Shown piece by piece: positions 16,383 to 24,359 of a stretch of 32,741 bases of DNA. The stretch's first letter is position 1. Each line of letters opens with the position of its first letter. Origin of the DNA: GCA-020343675 sp964462945 (lineage in GTDB: Bacteria; Planctomycetota; Phycisphaerae; Sedimentisphaerales; Anaerobacaceae); assembly GCA_964462945.1 (NCBI GenBank), contig CAYWZW010000062.1, positions 1-32,741 of the forward strand, written 5' to 3'. Below the pieces are notes generated by a model. That model saw nothing but the letters and a program-made list of their open reading frames with translations. It was not told where the DNA came from and did no database searches. The position numbers and the translations under genes are program-made.

Positions 16383-16752
16383 ATGCTTGCGGCCCCCTAT
16401 TTTCGACGTGCCAGCCTTTGTCATACGATGAAAACCCGCTTGGAGCAAATGGCTGCCGGTTTGCATGCCCGCAGAGATGTCAGGATTTTATACAACCAGG
16501 CACGTTTTCTGACACGTTGACGCCGCTTCGAGGGATCGTTCGACGTGATCGAGCGACCGTTTTGCGCAGAACGAGCCTGCACGCGGTGATCTCGGCGTCA
16601 ATCCCACCCGGAAGTTCTTTCCTGCGATTGGGAATGTTTCTCCGCCAGTGCGGCCAACAGCCGGATTATTCGCAACGCTCCTTATTCTTTTTGCGACGAT
16701 AAGTGTTTTACTTGAAAGCACTTAGGTCTCTCTACGGCCCCGCAGCCAGATA

Positions 16753-16769
16753 CTGGCATGACGGTTGCT
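16753..16769 (+). promoter_or_regulatory. Sigma54 promoter of the fliK/glycosyltransferase operon
   Basis: CTGGCATGACGGTTGCT matches YTGGCAYGRNNNTTGCW at all conserved positions, with GG and GC 10 nt apart. The start site would be near 16779, about 23 nt before the fliK ATG, which has AGGGG 7 nt upstream. Confidence 0.85.
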
Positions 16770-16801
16770 AACGATTAGGTTGGTTTTACAGGGGCTGCTG
16801 T

Positions 16802-18598
16802 ATGAACGTCAACTTATTGACAATTGACAACATCCTGGCTGGGCCAATCAGCCTGACACCGGCTGCACCGAGACCTGATGCAGGTGGGAAAGACAAGATC
16901 GCCCCGGTCGAGGATGATAGACCGCCCAAGGCGAATTCCTTCCAAACCAGAGGGACCGATAATGTTCTAACGGACACCGGGAAGGCAGTTAGTGACAAAC
17001 CATCACAGGAATTTCGCCAGGTACTTCGTGACAAGACTACAAGCGAGGCCCCCGCGAAGGCTCAGAACGGCACCGAATCACAAGAACAGAGCACAGTCTC
17101 CAACCCGGTCAGGCCAAAGGACATAGTGCAGACTTGGCTGGCTGAGAGCTCCGTCCCCGTCCTGCAGAGCAGAGATGGAGCCGCCGCCAGAGTCGAGCCG
17201 AGAGCCGGGTGCCGGCTTGCCCAATTAATCGCCGGCATAGAAGCGGAGAAGCTGGCTCCTCCTACCGGACACGCCGCGAAATCGGCTGAAATCAAGCTTC
17301 TTCACACTACCGACAGGGGCCAATTGGGGATCAGAACTGTTTTGCCTGAGAAATCCAACGGTCAAAACGGACTCAAGACGGTTTCGCCTGATGCATCCAG
17401 GATTATGCCTGCTGCCAAGGGCCAGCCCGGAATGGATGCAAAAACTGATAAGACAAGCAAACCAAATGAAACAATTGTTGACACGGAAGCCCTGACGAAC
17501 AAGGGGAATGTCAAGACATTGATGCCTAAAGCATCTGCCGACGCCGGCAGCAAGATGACCGCTGCCGAAAAGAAAGCGACGAGCGAGGACGCTTCGGTTG
17601 CTGTCGATGCTTCAAGACTACCCGCACGTAATGCTAAAAAAGAATTGATGCCTGATACTTCTCTTGGCGGCGGCAGCAAGACGGTTGCGGCCAGCGAAAA
17701 AACGGCATCCGTGAATGCCGGCATGCCGTCAGCTCAGGCCATACCCGCTGAAAAGCAACCTCAGCCGGTGGCCAGTGATCCGGGAAAACGCCGGCTGAGT
17801 GCAGAGGCGAATGCCAGAGCGAACGCTCCGCAGGCACTCTCAAAATCATCCGATCCGGACGCCCAAGAGTCCATGCAGAGGGGGAATGACATCTCCAATG
17901 CTCGTAGCTTCCAGAAGTTGAACGTGACAGATGTTCAGGTGTCCGCCGACCAGTCAAAAGGCCGGGGCCGCTCGGCCGCTGACAATAATCCTCGTCAAAG
18001 CTTCGAGCAGATGCTCCCGCACAACGGCCCGCAAATCCCAATTGCACAGCAGTCGGCCAACTCTGCGGCGAACGCCAGGACGGCGAATCTGCCGGGACAG
18101 ACGTCGCCCGGCGATGTCCCTGCTGACATTGGCAAGCAGATTCTCGAATCCATTCACAGCCGGCTGCCCCAACAGGGCGCCGACCGGCAGATTACGATTC
18201 ACCTCAATCCACCCGAACTGGGGAAGGTCTTCATAAAATTCCAGGAACAGAACGGCGAGCTCACCGGTTTCCTCGAAGTCAGTAAGGCACAAACCAGATT
18301 GGAGATCGAGCACGCCCTGCCGCAAATAATCCGAAACCTTGCCGATTGCGGCATCCAGATAAGACGGCTCGACGTTGCACTCTCCGATCAGGGGCGCTCA
18401 GAGCAAGATTCGCTCGGGGGCCAATCACTGCAGAACAGCGGGCCATACGAACAAGGCTCGGCGGATCAAGAAACCCGGGGAAACGGCCCGTATCTGGGCG
18501 AAACAAACGAGTGGGCACCAAACAACAAAAGCTACCAAAACGTCTCTGAATTGCAGGAGGCGCTGATCACCGACGGTTCGATCAATATGCTGATATGA
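16802..18598 (+). CDS. fliK: Flagellar hook-length control protein FliK
   Basis: FliK is the secreted molecular ruler that measures hook length and triggers the FlhB specificity switch. The 598-residue protein has a long, low-complexity Ala/Lys/Ser/Pro-rich N-terminal ruler region. Two degenerate internal repeats about 42 residues apart each start KxLMP and contain GSK. The globular C-terminal Flg_hook domain shows ITIHLNPPELGKVFIKF and ALPQIIRNLADCGIQIRRLD (about residues 463-525). The start at 16802 has AGGGG at a 7-nt spacing. Unusually, the gene is not next to flgD/flgE but leads an operon with three glycosyltransferases. Its stop overlaps the next start (ATGA). Confidence 0.93.
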   Translation: MNVNLLTIDNILAGPISLTPAAPRPDAGGKDKIAPVEDDRPPKANSFQTRGTDNVLTDTGKAVSDKPSQEFRQVLRDKTTSEAPAKAQNGTESQEQSTVSNPVRPKDIVQTWLAESSVPVLQSRDGAAARVEPRAGCRLAQLIAGIEAEKLAPPTGHAAKSAEIKLLHTTDRGQLGIRTVLPEKSNGQNGLKTVSPDASRIMPAAKGQPGMDAKTDKTSKPNETIVDTEALTNKGNVKTLMPKASADAGSKMTAAEKKATSEDASVAVDASRLPARNAKKELMPDTSLGGGSKTVAASEKTASVNAGMPSAQAIPAEKQPQPVASDPGKRRLSAEANARANAPQALSKSSDPDAQESMQRGNDISNARSFQKLNVTDVQVSADQSKGRGRSAADNNPRQSFEQMLPHNGPQIPIAQQSANSAANARTANLPGQTSPGDVPADIGKQILESIHSRLPQQGADRQITIHLNPPELGKVFIKFQEQNGELTGFLEVSKAQTRLEIEHALPQIIRNLADCGIQIRRLDVALSDQGRSEQDSLGGQSLQNSGPYEQGSADQETRGNGPYLGETNEWAPNNKSYQNVSELQEALITDGSINMLI

Positions 18599-20475
18599 AA
18601 TGCAGTCGCGTCTGTTTTCGCCAAGACTCAGAACTGGAAAGTCGTACAAAGATGCCGGCGGCAGCCGAAATCATGGAACGCGATGGGCAAAACCTTCACG
18701 GCGTGTCCGTCGCGGACGTTGAGGGGTTCTATCGCCAGGTTCTGCAAAGTGATCCCAACGATTCGACCGCGTTGCATGCGTTGGGTGTCATCGCTCGCCA
18801 AGCAGGTAACCATCAGAAGGCTGTGGAGCTTGTTGAAAAAGCGATTGCGAATGACCCGCAGAAGCCGCAATTCCATAATACGCTTGGGCTTCTTCTTGAG
18901 GCCCTTGGGGAATTTGAACGGGCGGCGTGCGCCTATCAAAACGCGCTGTTGCTCAAGCCTGATTATGCCGAGGCTTATCACAACATGGCCATCCTGCTCC
19001 AGTCACAGCAGCAGTATGCCGCAGCGGTCGAAAATTGCAGACGGGCGGTGTCCCTTAAACCGGACTACGCCGAGGCATACAATACGATGGCTTTTTCCCT
19101 GGAAAAACAACAGCGGTACGCCGAGGCGATTGAAAACTACGAGCAGGCCGTATGGCTCAAGCCGGATTTCGCTGAGGCGCACAATCATTTGGGAGTTGTC
19201 TTATTAAATGAACAGGGTCGGTCTGCTGAGGCAATTGAAAGTTATAATCGCGCGCTTCAAGCCGACCCGGACTATGCCGAGGCCCACAACAACCTGGGCA
19301 TTGCTCTGAAAGACCAGGGACAATTTGCCGAGGCGATCACCCGTTTCGAGCAGGCGCTTCGCCTTGACCCTGATTTTGCCGAGGCGCACTATAATCTGGC
19401 CAACAGTCTTTGGGACGAGGGACGATGCACCGAGGCGATCGACGGCTACAGGCGCGCCATTCGGCTCAGGCCGGACTACGCGGAAGCGCACTGGAATATG
19501 TCGCTTACCTTTTTGCTGAGCGGAAATTTTGCCGAAGGCTGGAAGGAATATGGGTGGCGGCGAAAGGCCGACCCGAAGACGCTTGGCCGTTGTGAGCGCT
19601 CCGGCACACCCCGCTGGGACGGTGAATCCTTTAGAGGCAAGCGACTCTTCGTGCACTGCGAGCAGGGATTGGGTGACAACATACAGTTCGTCAGGTACCT
19701 GCCTATGGTCAAAGCCCGAGGAGGGACAGTGGTGCTTGAGACGCCCAGGCCGCTCATCGGTCTTCTGCGGGATTTTCCGGGGATTGATGAATTGGTGGAG
19801 CACCGCCCCGATCAAGGGCCGGCTACACACTTCGACGTTTACGCGTCACTGCTCGACATGCCCTCTATATTCGGGACCACGCTGGAGACGATTCCCGCTG
19901 AGGTGCCGTACATTGGCGCCGACCCAGCCAAAGTGGAATACTGGCGCGACAAGCTGGCGGGGCCGGGCTTCAAGGTCGGCATCGTCTGGGCGGGGTCTCC
20001 CACGCACGGGAATGACCGCTATCGTTCCTGTAAATTGCAGTGTTTTGCGCCGTTGACTGAGATCGGTGGTGTGAGCTTGTACGGATTACAGAAGGGCAGC
20101 GCGGCCGCGGAGATCGACGAATTAGCTGGAACAATGCCAATCACAAGCCTCTCGCAGGAATTCGAGGACTTCACGGACACCGCCGCGGCCATCGAGAATC
20201 TCGACCTCGTCATCTCCGTCGATACATCCGTGCTCCATTTAGCCGGAGCGATGGGCAAAACGGTATGGGCGATTCTGCCCTATGCGCCGGAATGGCGATG
20301 GATGCTGAACCGCCGCGACAGCCCGTGGTATCCCACGATGAAGCTGTTTCGTCAGGATACGCGCAACGGATGGGGCGCGGTCCTTCATCGCGTCGCTGAG
20401 GAGCTGCGCGTCACGGTGAAGAAACAGCAGGTCAAAGCCCGTGACATGAAGAGCCATTGCGAGCATCAGAAATGA
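18595..20475 (+). CDS. TPR-repeat glycosyltransferase, copy 1 (FlmG-like architecture)
   Basis: This 626-residue protein combines about eight to nine tetratricopeptide repeats (about residues 40-325) with a C-terminal glycosyltransferase-like domain (about 350-610). The GT domain is of the GT9/GT41-like GT-B kind: EQGLGDNIQFVRYLPM, VGIVWAGSPTHGNDRYRSC, and DLVISVDTSVLHLAGAMGK typical of a nucleotide-sugar-binding half. The first ATG overlaps the fliK stop (ATGA); another ATG at 18652 has GGAAAG upstream and may be used. In Caulobacter, FlmG couples TPRs that recognise flagellin to a glycosyltransferase. The position between fliK and flagellin suggests the same role here, but donor sugar and target are unproven. 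A non-flagellar protein target is the main alternative. Confidence 0.8.
   Translation: MKCSRVCFRQDSELESRTKMPAAAEIMERDGQNLHGVSVADVEGFYRQVLQSDPNDSTALHALGVIARQAGNHQKAVELVEKAIANDPQKPQFHNTLGLLLEALGEFERAACAYQNALLLKPDYAEAYHNMAILLQSQQQYAAAVENCRRAVSLKPDYAEAYNTMAFSLEKQQRYAEAIENYEQAVWLKPDFAEAHNHLGVVLLNEQGRSAEAIESYNRALQADPDYAEAHNNLGIALKDQGQFAEAITRFEQALRLDPDFAEAHYNLANSLWDEGRCTEAIDGYRRAIRLRPDYAEAHWNMSLTFLLSGNFAEGWKEYGWRRKADPKTLGRCERSGTPRWDGESFRGKRLFVHCEQGLGDNIQFVRYLPMVKARGGTVVLETPRPLIGLLRDFPGIDELVEHRPDQGPATHFDVYASLLDMPSIFGTTLETIPAEVPYIGADPAKVEYWRDKLAGPGFKVGIVWAGSPTHGNDRYRSCKLQCFAPLTEIGGVSLYGLQKGSAAAEIDELAGTMPITSLSQEFEDFTDTAAAIENLDLVISVDTSVLHLAGAMGKTVWAILPYAPEWRWMLNRRDSPWYPTMKLFRQDTRNGWGAVLHRVAEELRVTVKKQQVKARDMKSHCEHQK
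18961..19491 (+). repeat. Tandem TPR-coding DNA repeats, about 102 nt period
   Basis: The block encoding D-(Y/F)-A-E-A-(Y/H) recurs at 18961, 19063, 19165, 19270, 19372 and 19474. The spacing is 102 nt (34 codons) except for one 105-nt step caused by an extra residue. The repeats are similar at the DNA level, which points to expansion by tandem duplication within the gene. Confidence 0.85.
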
Positions 20476-21266
20476 TTCCAGCCATAATCCCCTATTACAA
20501 AAACAAGATTCAGCTTGAAAAATGCACGGCTCACCTGAAAGCGCAGACGGTCGAGGTGGAAATATTTGTCAGAGACAACGATAGAGACAACGTCTATTTC
20601 ACCGCAGCCATAAACGAAGGGATCAAAAAGTATCTGAGCGAACCCTGCAAATACATTCTTGTATTGAATCAGGACATGTACCTGGAGCGCAGCGCGGCGG
20701 AGGAAATGGCGGCATTCATGGACTGCCATCCTAATTGTGGCATCGGTGCACCCCTGCAACTGCACAGCGAGGACCCCGATTACGTTATTTTTGCCGGAGG
20801 TTGTGAAGCTTTTCCCACCGGACAGCACCAGCACGGCCCGTTAAAGGAATTCACGGAGGATAAACAGATTCCTTGGGCCAATGGGGCCTGCATGATCCTG
20901 AGAAAAGAGATGATTCAGGAAATCGGGCTGCTGGACGAGAACTTCGTTTTCATCGGTAGTGACAGCGACTATTGCTTTACCGCCCGCTCGCGAGGCTGGC
21001 AGGTCTGGAGAATAGCCGGCGCGCGGGGCATCCACGAGCACGGGGCCTCCGGACGGCTCTGCGATCCGAACATTGAGCTGCTGAAGATCACAGACATGAT
21101 TTACTTCGGCCAAAAGTGGTTGACCGGGGGACTATACCGGGAACTGTCCCGCGAAGGCCCAGAGCTTACGGCGGAAAAAATAGCCGGCGTGATGGGCGAA
21201 TTGAGACGAACGCAGACCAAGCTGCACCCGGCCCGCGGCGATGCGGTTACGGCGAGCCGCATGTGA
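20472..21266 (+). CDS. Family 2 (GT-A) glycosyltransferase
   Basis: This 264-residue protein looks like a rhamnosyltransferase-type GT2 enzyme that transfers a sugar from a nucleotide donor. It has an N-terminal AIIPYYKNK strand, a nucleotide-binding RDNDRDN region and LVLNQDMYL. In the last motif, N-Q-D stands where many members have DxD for the metal-nucleotide. Further on are WANGACMILRKEMIQEIGLL and the GSDSDYCFTARSRGW acceptor/catalytic block, then HEHGAS. The ATG at 20472 overlaps the stop of the upstream TPR-glycosyltransferase (ATGA), implying translational coupling. An in-frame start at 20457 would overlap more. Lying between two TPR-glycosyltransferases and before flagellin, it could extend or initiate the flagellar glycan; this is inference. 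Confidence 0.8.
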   Translation: MIPAIIPYYKNKIQLEKCTAHLKAQTVEVEIFVRDNDRDNVYFTAAINEGIKKYLSEPCKYILVLNQDMYLERSAAEEMAAFMDCHPNCGIGAPLQLHSEDPDYVIFAGGCEAFPTGQHQHGPLKEFTEDKQIPWANGACMILRKEMIQEIGLLDENFVFIGSDSDYCFTARSRGWQVWRIAGARGIHEHGASGRLCDPNIELLKITDMIYFGQKWLTGGLYRELSREGPELTAEKIAGVMGELRRTQTKLHPARGDAVTASRM

Positions 21267-21373
21267 AATCCGGCGGAACTTGCATAAATCCGGGCGAACA
21301 GGTTGAAGTATATATGCGTCCTGGGAACTTCCGGGCGTGTTAATTGTTGATGGCCTTGAAGCCGAGAGGCGAG

Positions 21374-22987
21374 ATGCAACTGACAAATATTAGTGATACC
21401 ATGAGCGTTGCCGTCCGGGACTATGAGGCCGGACGCCTGAACCAGGCCGAGCAGTTGTGCCGCGAGGTCCTGTGCTGTGATGCTCATCACCCCGATGCAC
21501 TGCACCTGTCAGGGGCGATAGCCTATAGGCGGGGGCAATACGACGAGGCCATCGAGCTGATCCGCGAAGCGATTGCACGAAACCGGCACGTGCCGCGGTT
21601 CCACAACACCTTCGGCGCTGTTCTGAAAGCCATGGGAAAATTTGAAGAGGCGATTGCGGCATACGAGCAGGCCGTATTGCTCAACGCCGAATACACCCAG
21701 GCGCATCACAATATGGGCAACGTATTCCTGCTGCAAGGGCGGTATGCCGCGGCGGTTGAAAAGTACGATCGAGTAGTATCGCTCGACCCCGAGTGCATTG
21801 AGGCGTATAACAGCATGGCTGTTGCACTTCAATACCAGGGCGAGTATGCCGCAGCAATCGAGAAGTGTAATCAGGCCTTGTCGCTCAAGCCCGACTATGC
21901 TGAGGCGTACAACACGGTAGCCTCCGTTCTGATGAAGAAGGGCTGCTGCGCCGAGGCGGTAGAGAATTACAGGCACGCATTGCAGCTCAAACCTGACTAT
22001 GCCGAGGCTCACTGCAACCTGGGGATCACGCTTTTGCTCAGCGGCAGGTTTGAAGAGGGCTGGGCCGAATATGAATGGCGGCTCAGAACTGAGAAGGCCG
22101 CGTACCCCCGCCGGCATCAAACAGCGCACTGGGACGGTTCGTCATTTGCGGGCAAGAGACTTCTTGTCCACTACGAGCAGGGTTTCGGCGACAATATCCA
22201 GTTCATACGCTATCTCCCAATGGTCAAACGCCGCGGGGGAACGGTGATCTGCGAGATGCTGCAACCTCTTACCGGCCTTCTTCGCGGGTTTCCTGCGATT
22301 GATGAGCTGATCGAGGCTTCGTCCGACGGCGCGCCTGCCGTAAAGTTTGATTACTATGTGCCTCTCCTGGATCTGCCGAGAATATTCGGGACGGTCCTGG
22401 AGACGATCCCCGCCGACGTTCCGTATCTTCACGCCGATCCGGCCAGGGCGCGATATTGGCAGCAGAGGCTTGCCGGTACTACGTTCAAAGTGGGAATAGT
22501 CTGGGCGGGGAAACCCGTTCACCCCGAGGACAGGGCGCGCTCCTGTCATTTGCGACATTTTCTGGGGTTGTCGAAGATTCCGGGCGTGCGGTTGCTCGGA
22601 CTGCAGAAAGGCATCGCCGCCGATCAGGTGAGGGACTTGGCGGCAGAGATGTCGCTGGTGAATCTTGGCGACGAACTCAATGACTTCACAGACACGGCTG
22701 CTGTGATCGAGAATCTGGATCTGGTTGTGTCAGTAGATACCGCCGTTCTGCACCTGGCGGGGGCGATGGGTAAGCCCGTTTGGGCGATTCTGCCTTCCAC
22801 GCCGGACTGGCGATGGATGCTGGATCGGCAAGACAGTCCCTGGTACCCGACCATGAGGCTTTTCAGACAGAGAAGCTACGGTGACTGGGAGGATGTATTC
22901 CAGCGCGTGTCACGGAGACTGGAGATGCTTGCCAGCGGACAAGGGCCCATCCTTGGATCATCAAGACCCCGGCAGAGCAGACTATGA
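21374..22987 (+). CDS. TPR-repeat glycosyltransferase, copy 2 (paralogue of the upstream one)
   Basis: This 537-residue protein is clearly related to copy 1, but with about two fewer TPR units. TPRs cover about residues 10-235, and the glycosyltransferase-like domain starts near residue 260 with EQGFGDNIQFIRYLPMVKRR. It carries VGIVWAGKPVHPEDRARSCH and DLVVSVDTAVLHLAGAMGKP, parallel to copy 1. The start is uncertain: ATG 21374 follows GAGAGG, ATG 21350 has no clear Shine-Dalgarno, and a TTG at 21344 extends the frame. Only about 107 bp separate it from the GT2 gene and no terminator is visible, so it probably belongs to the fliK operon. It likely modifies flagellin, perhaps adding a different sugar or site than copy 1. 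Confidence 0.8.
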   Translation: MQLTNISDTMSVAVRDYEAGRLNQAEQLCREVLCCDAHHPDALHLSGAIAYRRGQYDEAIELIREAIARNRHVPRFHNTFGAVLKAMGKFEEAIAAYEQAVLLNAEYTQAHHNMGNVFLLQGRYAAAVEKYDRVVSLDPECIEAYNSMAVALQYQGEYAAAIEKCNQALSLKPDYAEAYNTVASVLMKKGCCAEAVENYRHALQLKPDYAEAHCNLGITLLLSGRFEEGWAEYEWRLRTEKAAYPRRHQTAHWDGSSFAGKRLLVHYEQGFGDNIQFIRYLPMVKRRGGTVICEMLQPLTGLLRGFPAIDELIEASSDGAPAVKFDYYVPLLDLPRIFGTVLETIPADVPYLHADPARARYWQQRLAGTTFKVGIVWAGKPVHPEDRARSCHLRHFLGLSKIPGVRLLGLQKGIAADQVRDLAAEMSLVNLGDELNDFTDTAAVIENLDLVVSVDTAVLHLAGAMGKPVWAILPSTPDWRWMLDRQDSPWYPTMRLFRQRSYGDWEDVFQRVSRRLEMLASGQGPILGSSRPRQSRL

Positions 22988-23513
22988 GGCCGGTCTGCGT
23001 ACTACCCGCAGACGGCAACTCCGTTCATCCGATAATGTTGCATAGTCCTGAGACTGTCCCGAAGCTGGACTGCAATCGGTGCACAGCCGCAGCTTGTTTC
23101 CCTTGGGCGCCCGGCAAGGAGGCGGGAAGAGACACGGATTTCGTTTTTCAAAAGGCCGGTGGGGCCGTGATCGCCTAAAACGGTGTTCAGCATAACACAT
23201 TGTAAATACGGGCCTTAAGCTCCTGCGTCTGCAATATTACAGGAATCTGAGAGATTTCTTGCCAATTCTTTTGGGCGCTCAAAGCATGGCGGTTGCGATA
23301 TCGGTTTTGGTTTCATCCGGATTACCGGTCCACTGATCTTGCCGCTATTTCTCGCAAAGAAAGTCCTTAAGTCTCTTTCATTCCGCTCGATAATGAGCAT
23401 TGAAAGCAGAGTTTGAGCGGCGTGCTTGTTGCACGTCCAGGATGTTATAGTGCTTCGGGGGCTTTTGACAAGGCCACAAGAACGTGTCTGGTACTATTTA
23501 AGGAGTCAAGAAT
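22988..23513. other. Intergenic region upstream of flagellin
   Basis: This 526-bp gap begins with a GC-rich hairpin with one bulge (22989-23016, GCCGgTCTGCG/CGCAGACGGC), a candidate end for the glycosyltransferase transcript though without a T-tract. It then holds about 350 bp in which I recognise nothing. Next come the sigma28-like promoter (23367-23393) and a leader with a small hairpin CGTGC/GCACG (23421-23435). AAGGAG lies 8 nt before the flagellin ATG. A 64-codon frame that starts by ATGA overlap at 22984 has no recognisable features. Confidence 0.5.
23367..23393 (+). promoter_or_regulatory. Sigma28 (FliA)-like promoter of flagellin
   Basis: TTAAGTCT, an exact 11-nt spacer and CTCGATAA compare with the FliA consensus TAAAGTTT-N11-GCCGATAA, matching 6 of 8 bases in each box. 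The start site would be near 23400, giving a leader of about 110 nt. No well-spaced sigma70 or sigma54 site is visible closer to the gene. Confidence 0.6.
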
Positions 23514-24329
23514 ATGTTAGCAATCAAGAACAACGTCATGGCTGCAAATGCGGCTCGACACCTGGGCCAGAGCTACGACAGCTTGGCCAAGTCGGTTGAA
23601 AGGCTGTCGTCGGGCATGCGCATCAACAGTGCCAAGGACGACGCAGCCGGCCTGGCGGTCCGAGAGCTGATGCGGGCCGACATCGCTGTGCTCCAGCAGG
23701 GTGCCCGTAACGCGTTGGACGGCATCAGTATGTTGCAGACGTTCGAAGGCGCCATGGGGACCATCGATGAGGTTCTCATTCGTCTGAAACAGTTGGCTGA
23801 GCAGGCCGCCACCGGTTCGTATTCCACGGCCCAGCGAGCCATCATGGACTCTGAGTTCGACGAGCTGGCCTTAGAAATCAACCGTATCGCAGGAGGAACC
23901 GCATTCAACGGCAACGCCCTGCTCAACAGCGCCACGGCCACGATAGCGATTCAATTCGGTGCGGCCTCGACCGACAAGATTGATGTCACCGGCAGTAATT
24001 TGACCAGCAGCGCTCTGAGCCTCACTACTGCGAGTATCGGCACGGTGGCCAGTGCCAATGCCGCTCTGCTGACCCTGTCCACGGCGATCACAAGCAAAGA
24101 CGCCGCCCGTGCGAAGTTCGGTTACAAGATGAACCGTCTGGAAAGCACCATATCGGTTATCAACAATCAGGTTGAGAACCTGATCGCCGCCGAATCCCGT
24201 GTTTCGGATGTCGATGTGGCAACCGAAATGGCCACGATGACCCGGACGCAGGTCTTGGCACAAGCCGGCGTCGCCATGTTGGCACAGGCCAACTCCATGC
24301 CTCAGATGGCTCTGACCTTGCTGAGATAA
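23514..24329 (+). CDS. fliC: Flagellin (filament protein)
   Basis: Flagellin polymerises into the filament. The 271-residue protein is a compact flagellin. The N-terminal D0/D1 helices include NAARHLGQSYDSLAKSVERL, SSGMRINSAKDDAAGLAVRE and ISMLQTFEGAMGTIDEVLIR. A short Ser/Thr/Ala-rich middle part spans about residues 145-200. The C-terminal D1/D0 includes VENLIAAESRVSDVDVATEM and ends QANSMPQMALTLLR. There is no large D2/D3 insert. The Ser/Thr-rich middle offers surface residues for O-glycosylation, which fits the glycosyltransferases just upstream. AAGGAG precedes the ATG by 8 nt. Confidence 0.98.
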   Translation: MLAIKNNVMAANAARHLGQSYDSLAKSVERLSSGMRINSAKDDAAGLAVRELMRADIAVLQQGARNALDGISMLQTFEGAMGTIDEVLIRLKQLAEQAATGSYSTAQRAIMDSEFDELALEINRIAGGTAFNGNALLNSATATIAIQFGAASTDKIDVTGSNLTSSALSLTTASIGTVASANAALLTLSTAITSKDAARAKFGYKMNRLESTISVINNQVENLIAAESRVSDVDVATEMATMTRTQVLAQAGVAMLAQANSMPQMALTLLR

Positions 24330-24359
24330 CAGGAGTATCGGCTTATTGAATGATTCGCG

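Larger units (their letters stand above)
16330..16801. other. Divergent regulatory region between flgB and fliK
   Basis: This 470-bp gap separates the divergent flgB and fliK operons. It holds one sigma54 promoter facing each way (16366-16382 minus, 16753-16769 plus). Between them are a 23-bp imperfect palindrome with arms AAGTG/CACTT (16701-16723) and an inverted pair TTGACGCCG/CGGCGTCAA (16517-16525 and 16593-16601). These are plausible activator sites. The short open frames here have no recognisable features and I do not call them genes. Confidence 0.6.

Noticed and set aside
16488..16721. 77-codon minus-strand frame in the flgB-fliK intergenic region
   Set aside because: No Shine-Dalgarno or recognisable features, and it overlaps the regulatory palindromes.
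18961..19491. Regularly spaced repeats resembling a CRISPR-like or minisatellite array
   Set aside because: The 102-nt period is exactly 34 codons and encodes TPR units in one continuous reading frame.
22984..23178. 64-codon frame beginning with an ATGA overlap at the end of the second TPR-glycosyltransferase
   Set aside because: The overlap is suggestive, but the Cys/Pro-rich sequence resembles nothing I know and the frame overlaps a hairpin; more likely intergenic.
22988..23366. Looked for a riboswitch or structured RNA upstream of flagellin
   Set aside because: No cobalamin, c-di-GMP or other known core motif could be recognised; only short GC-rich stems.
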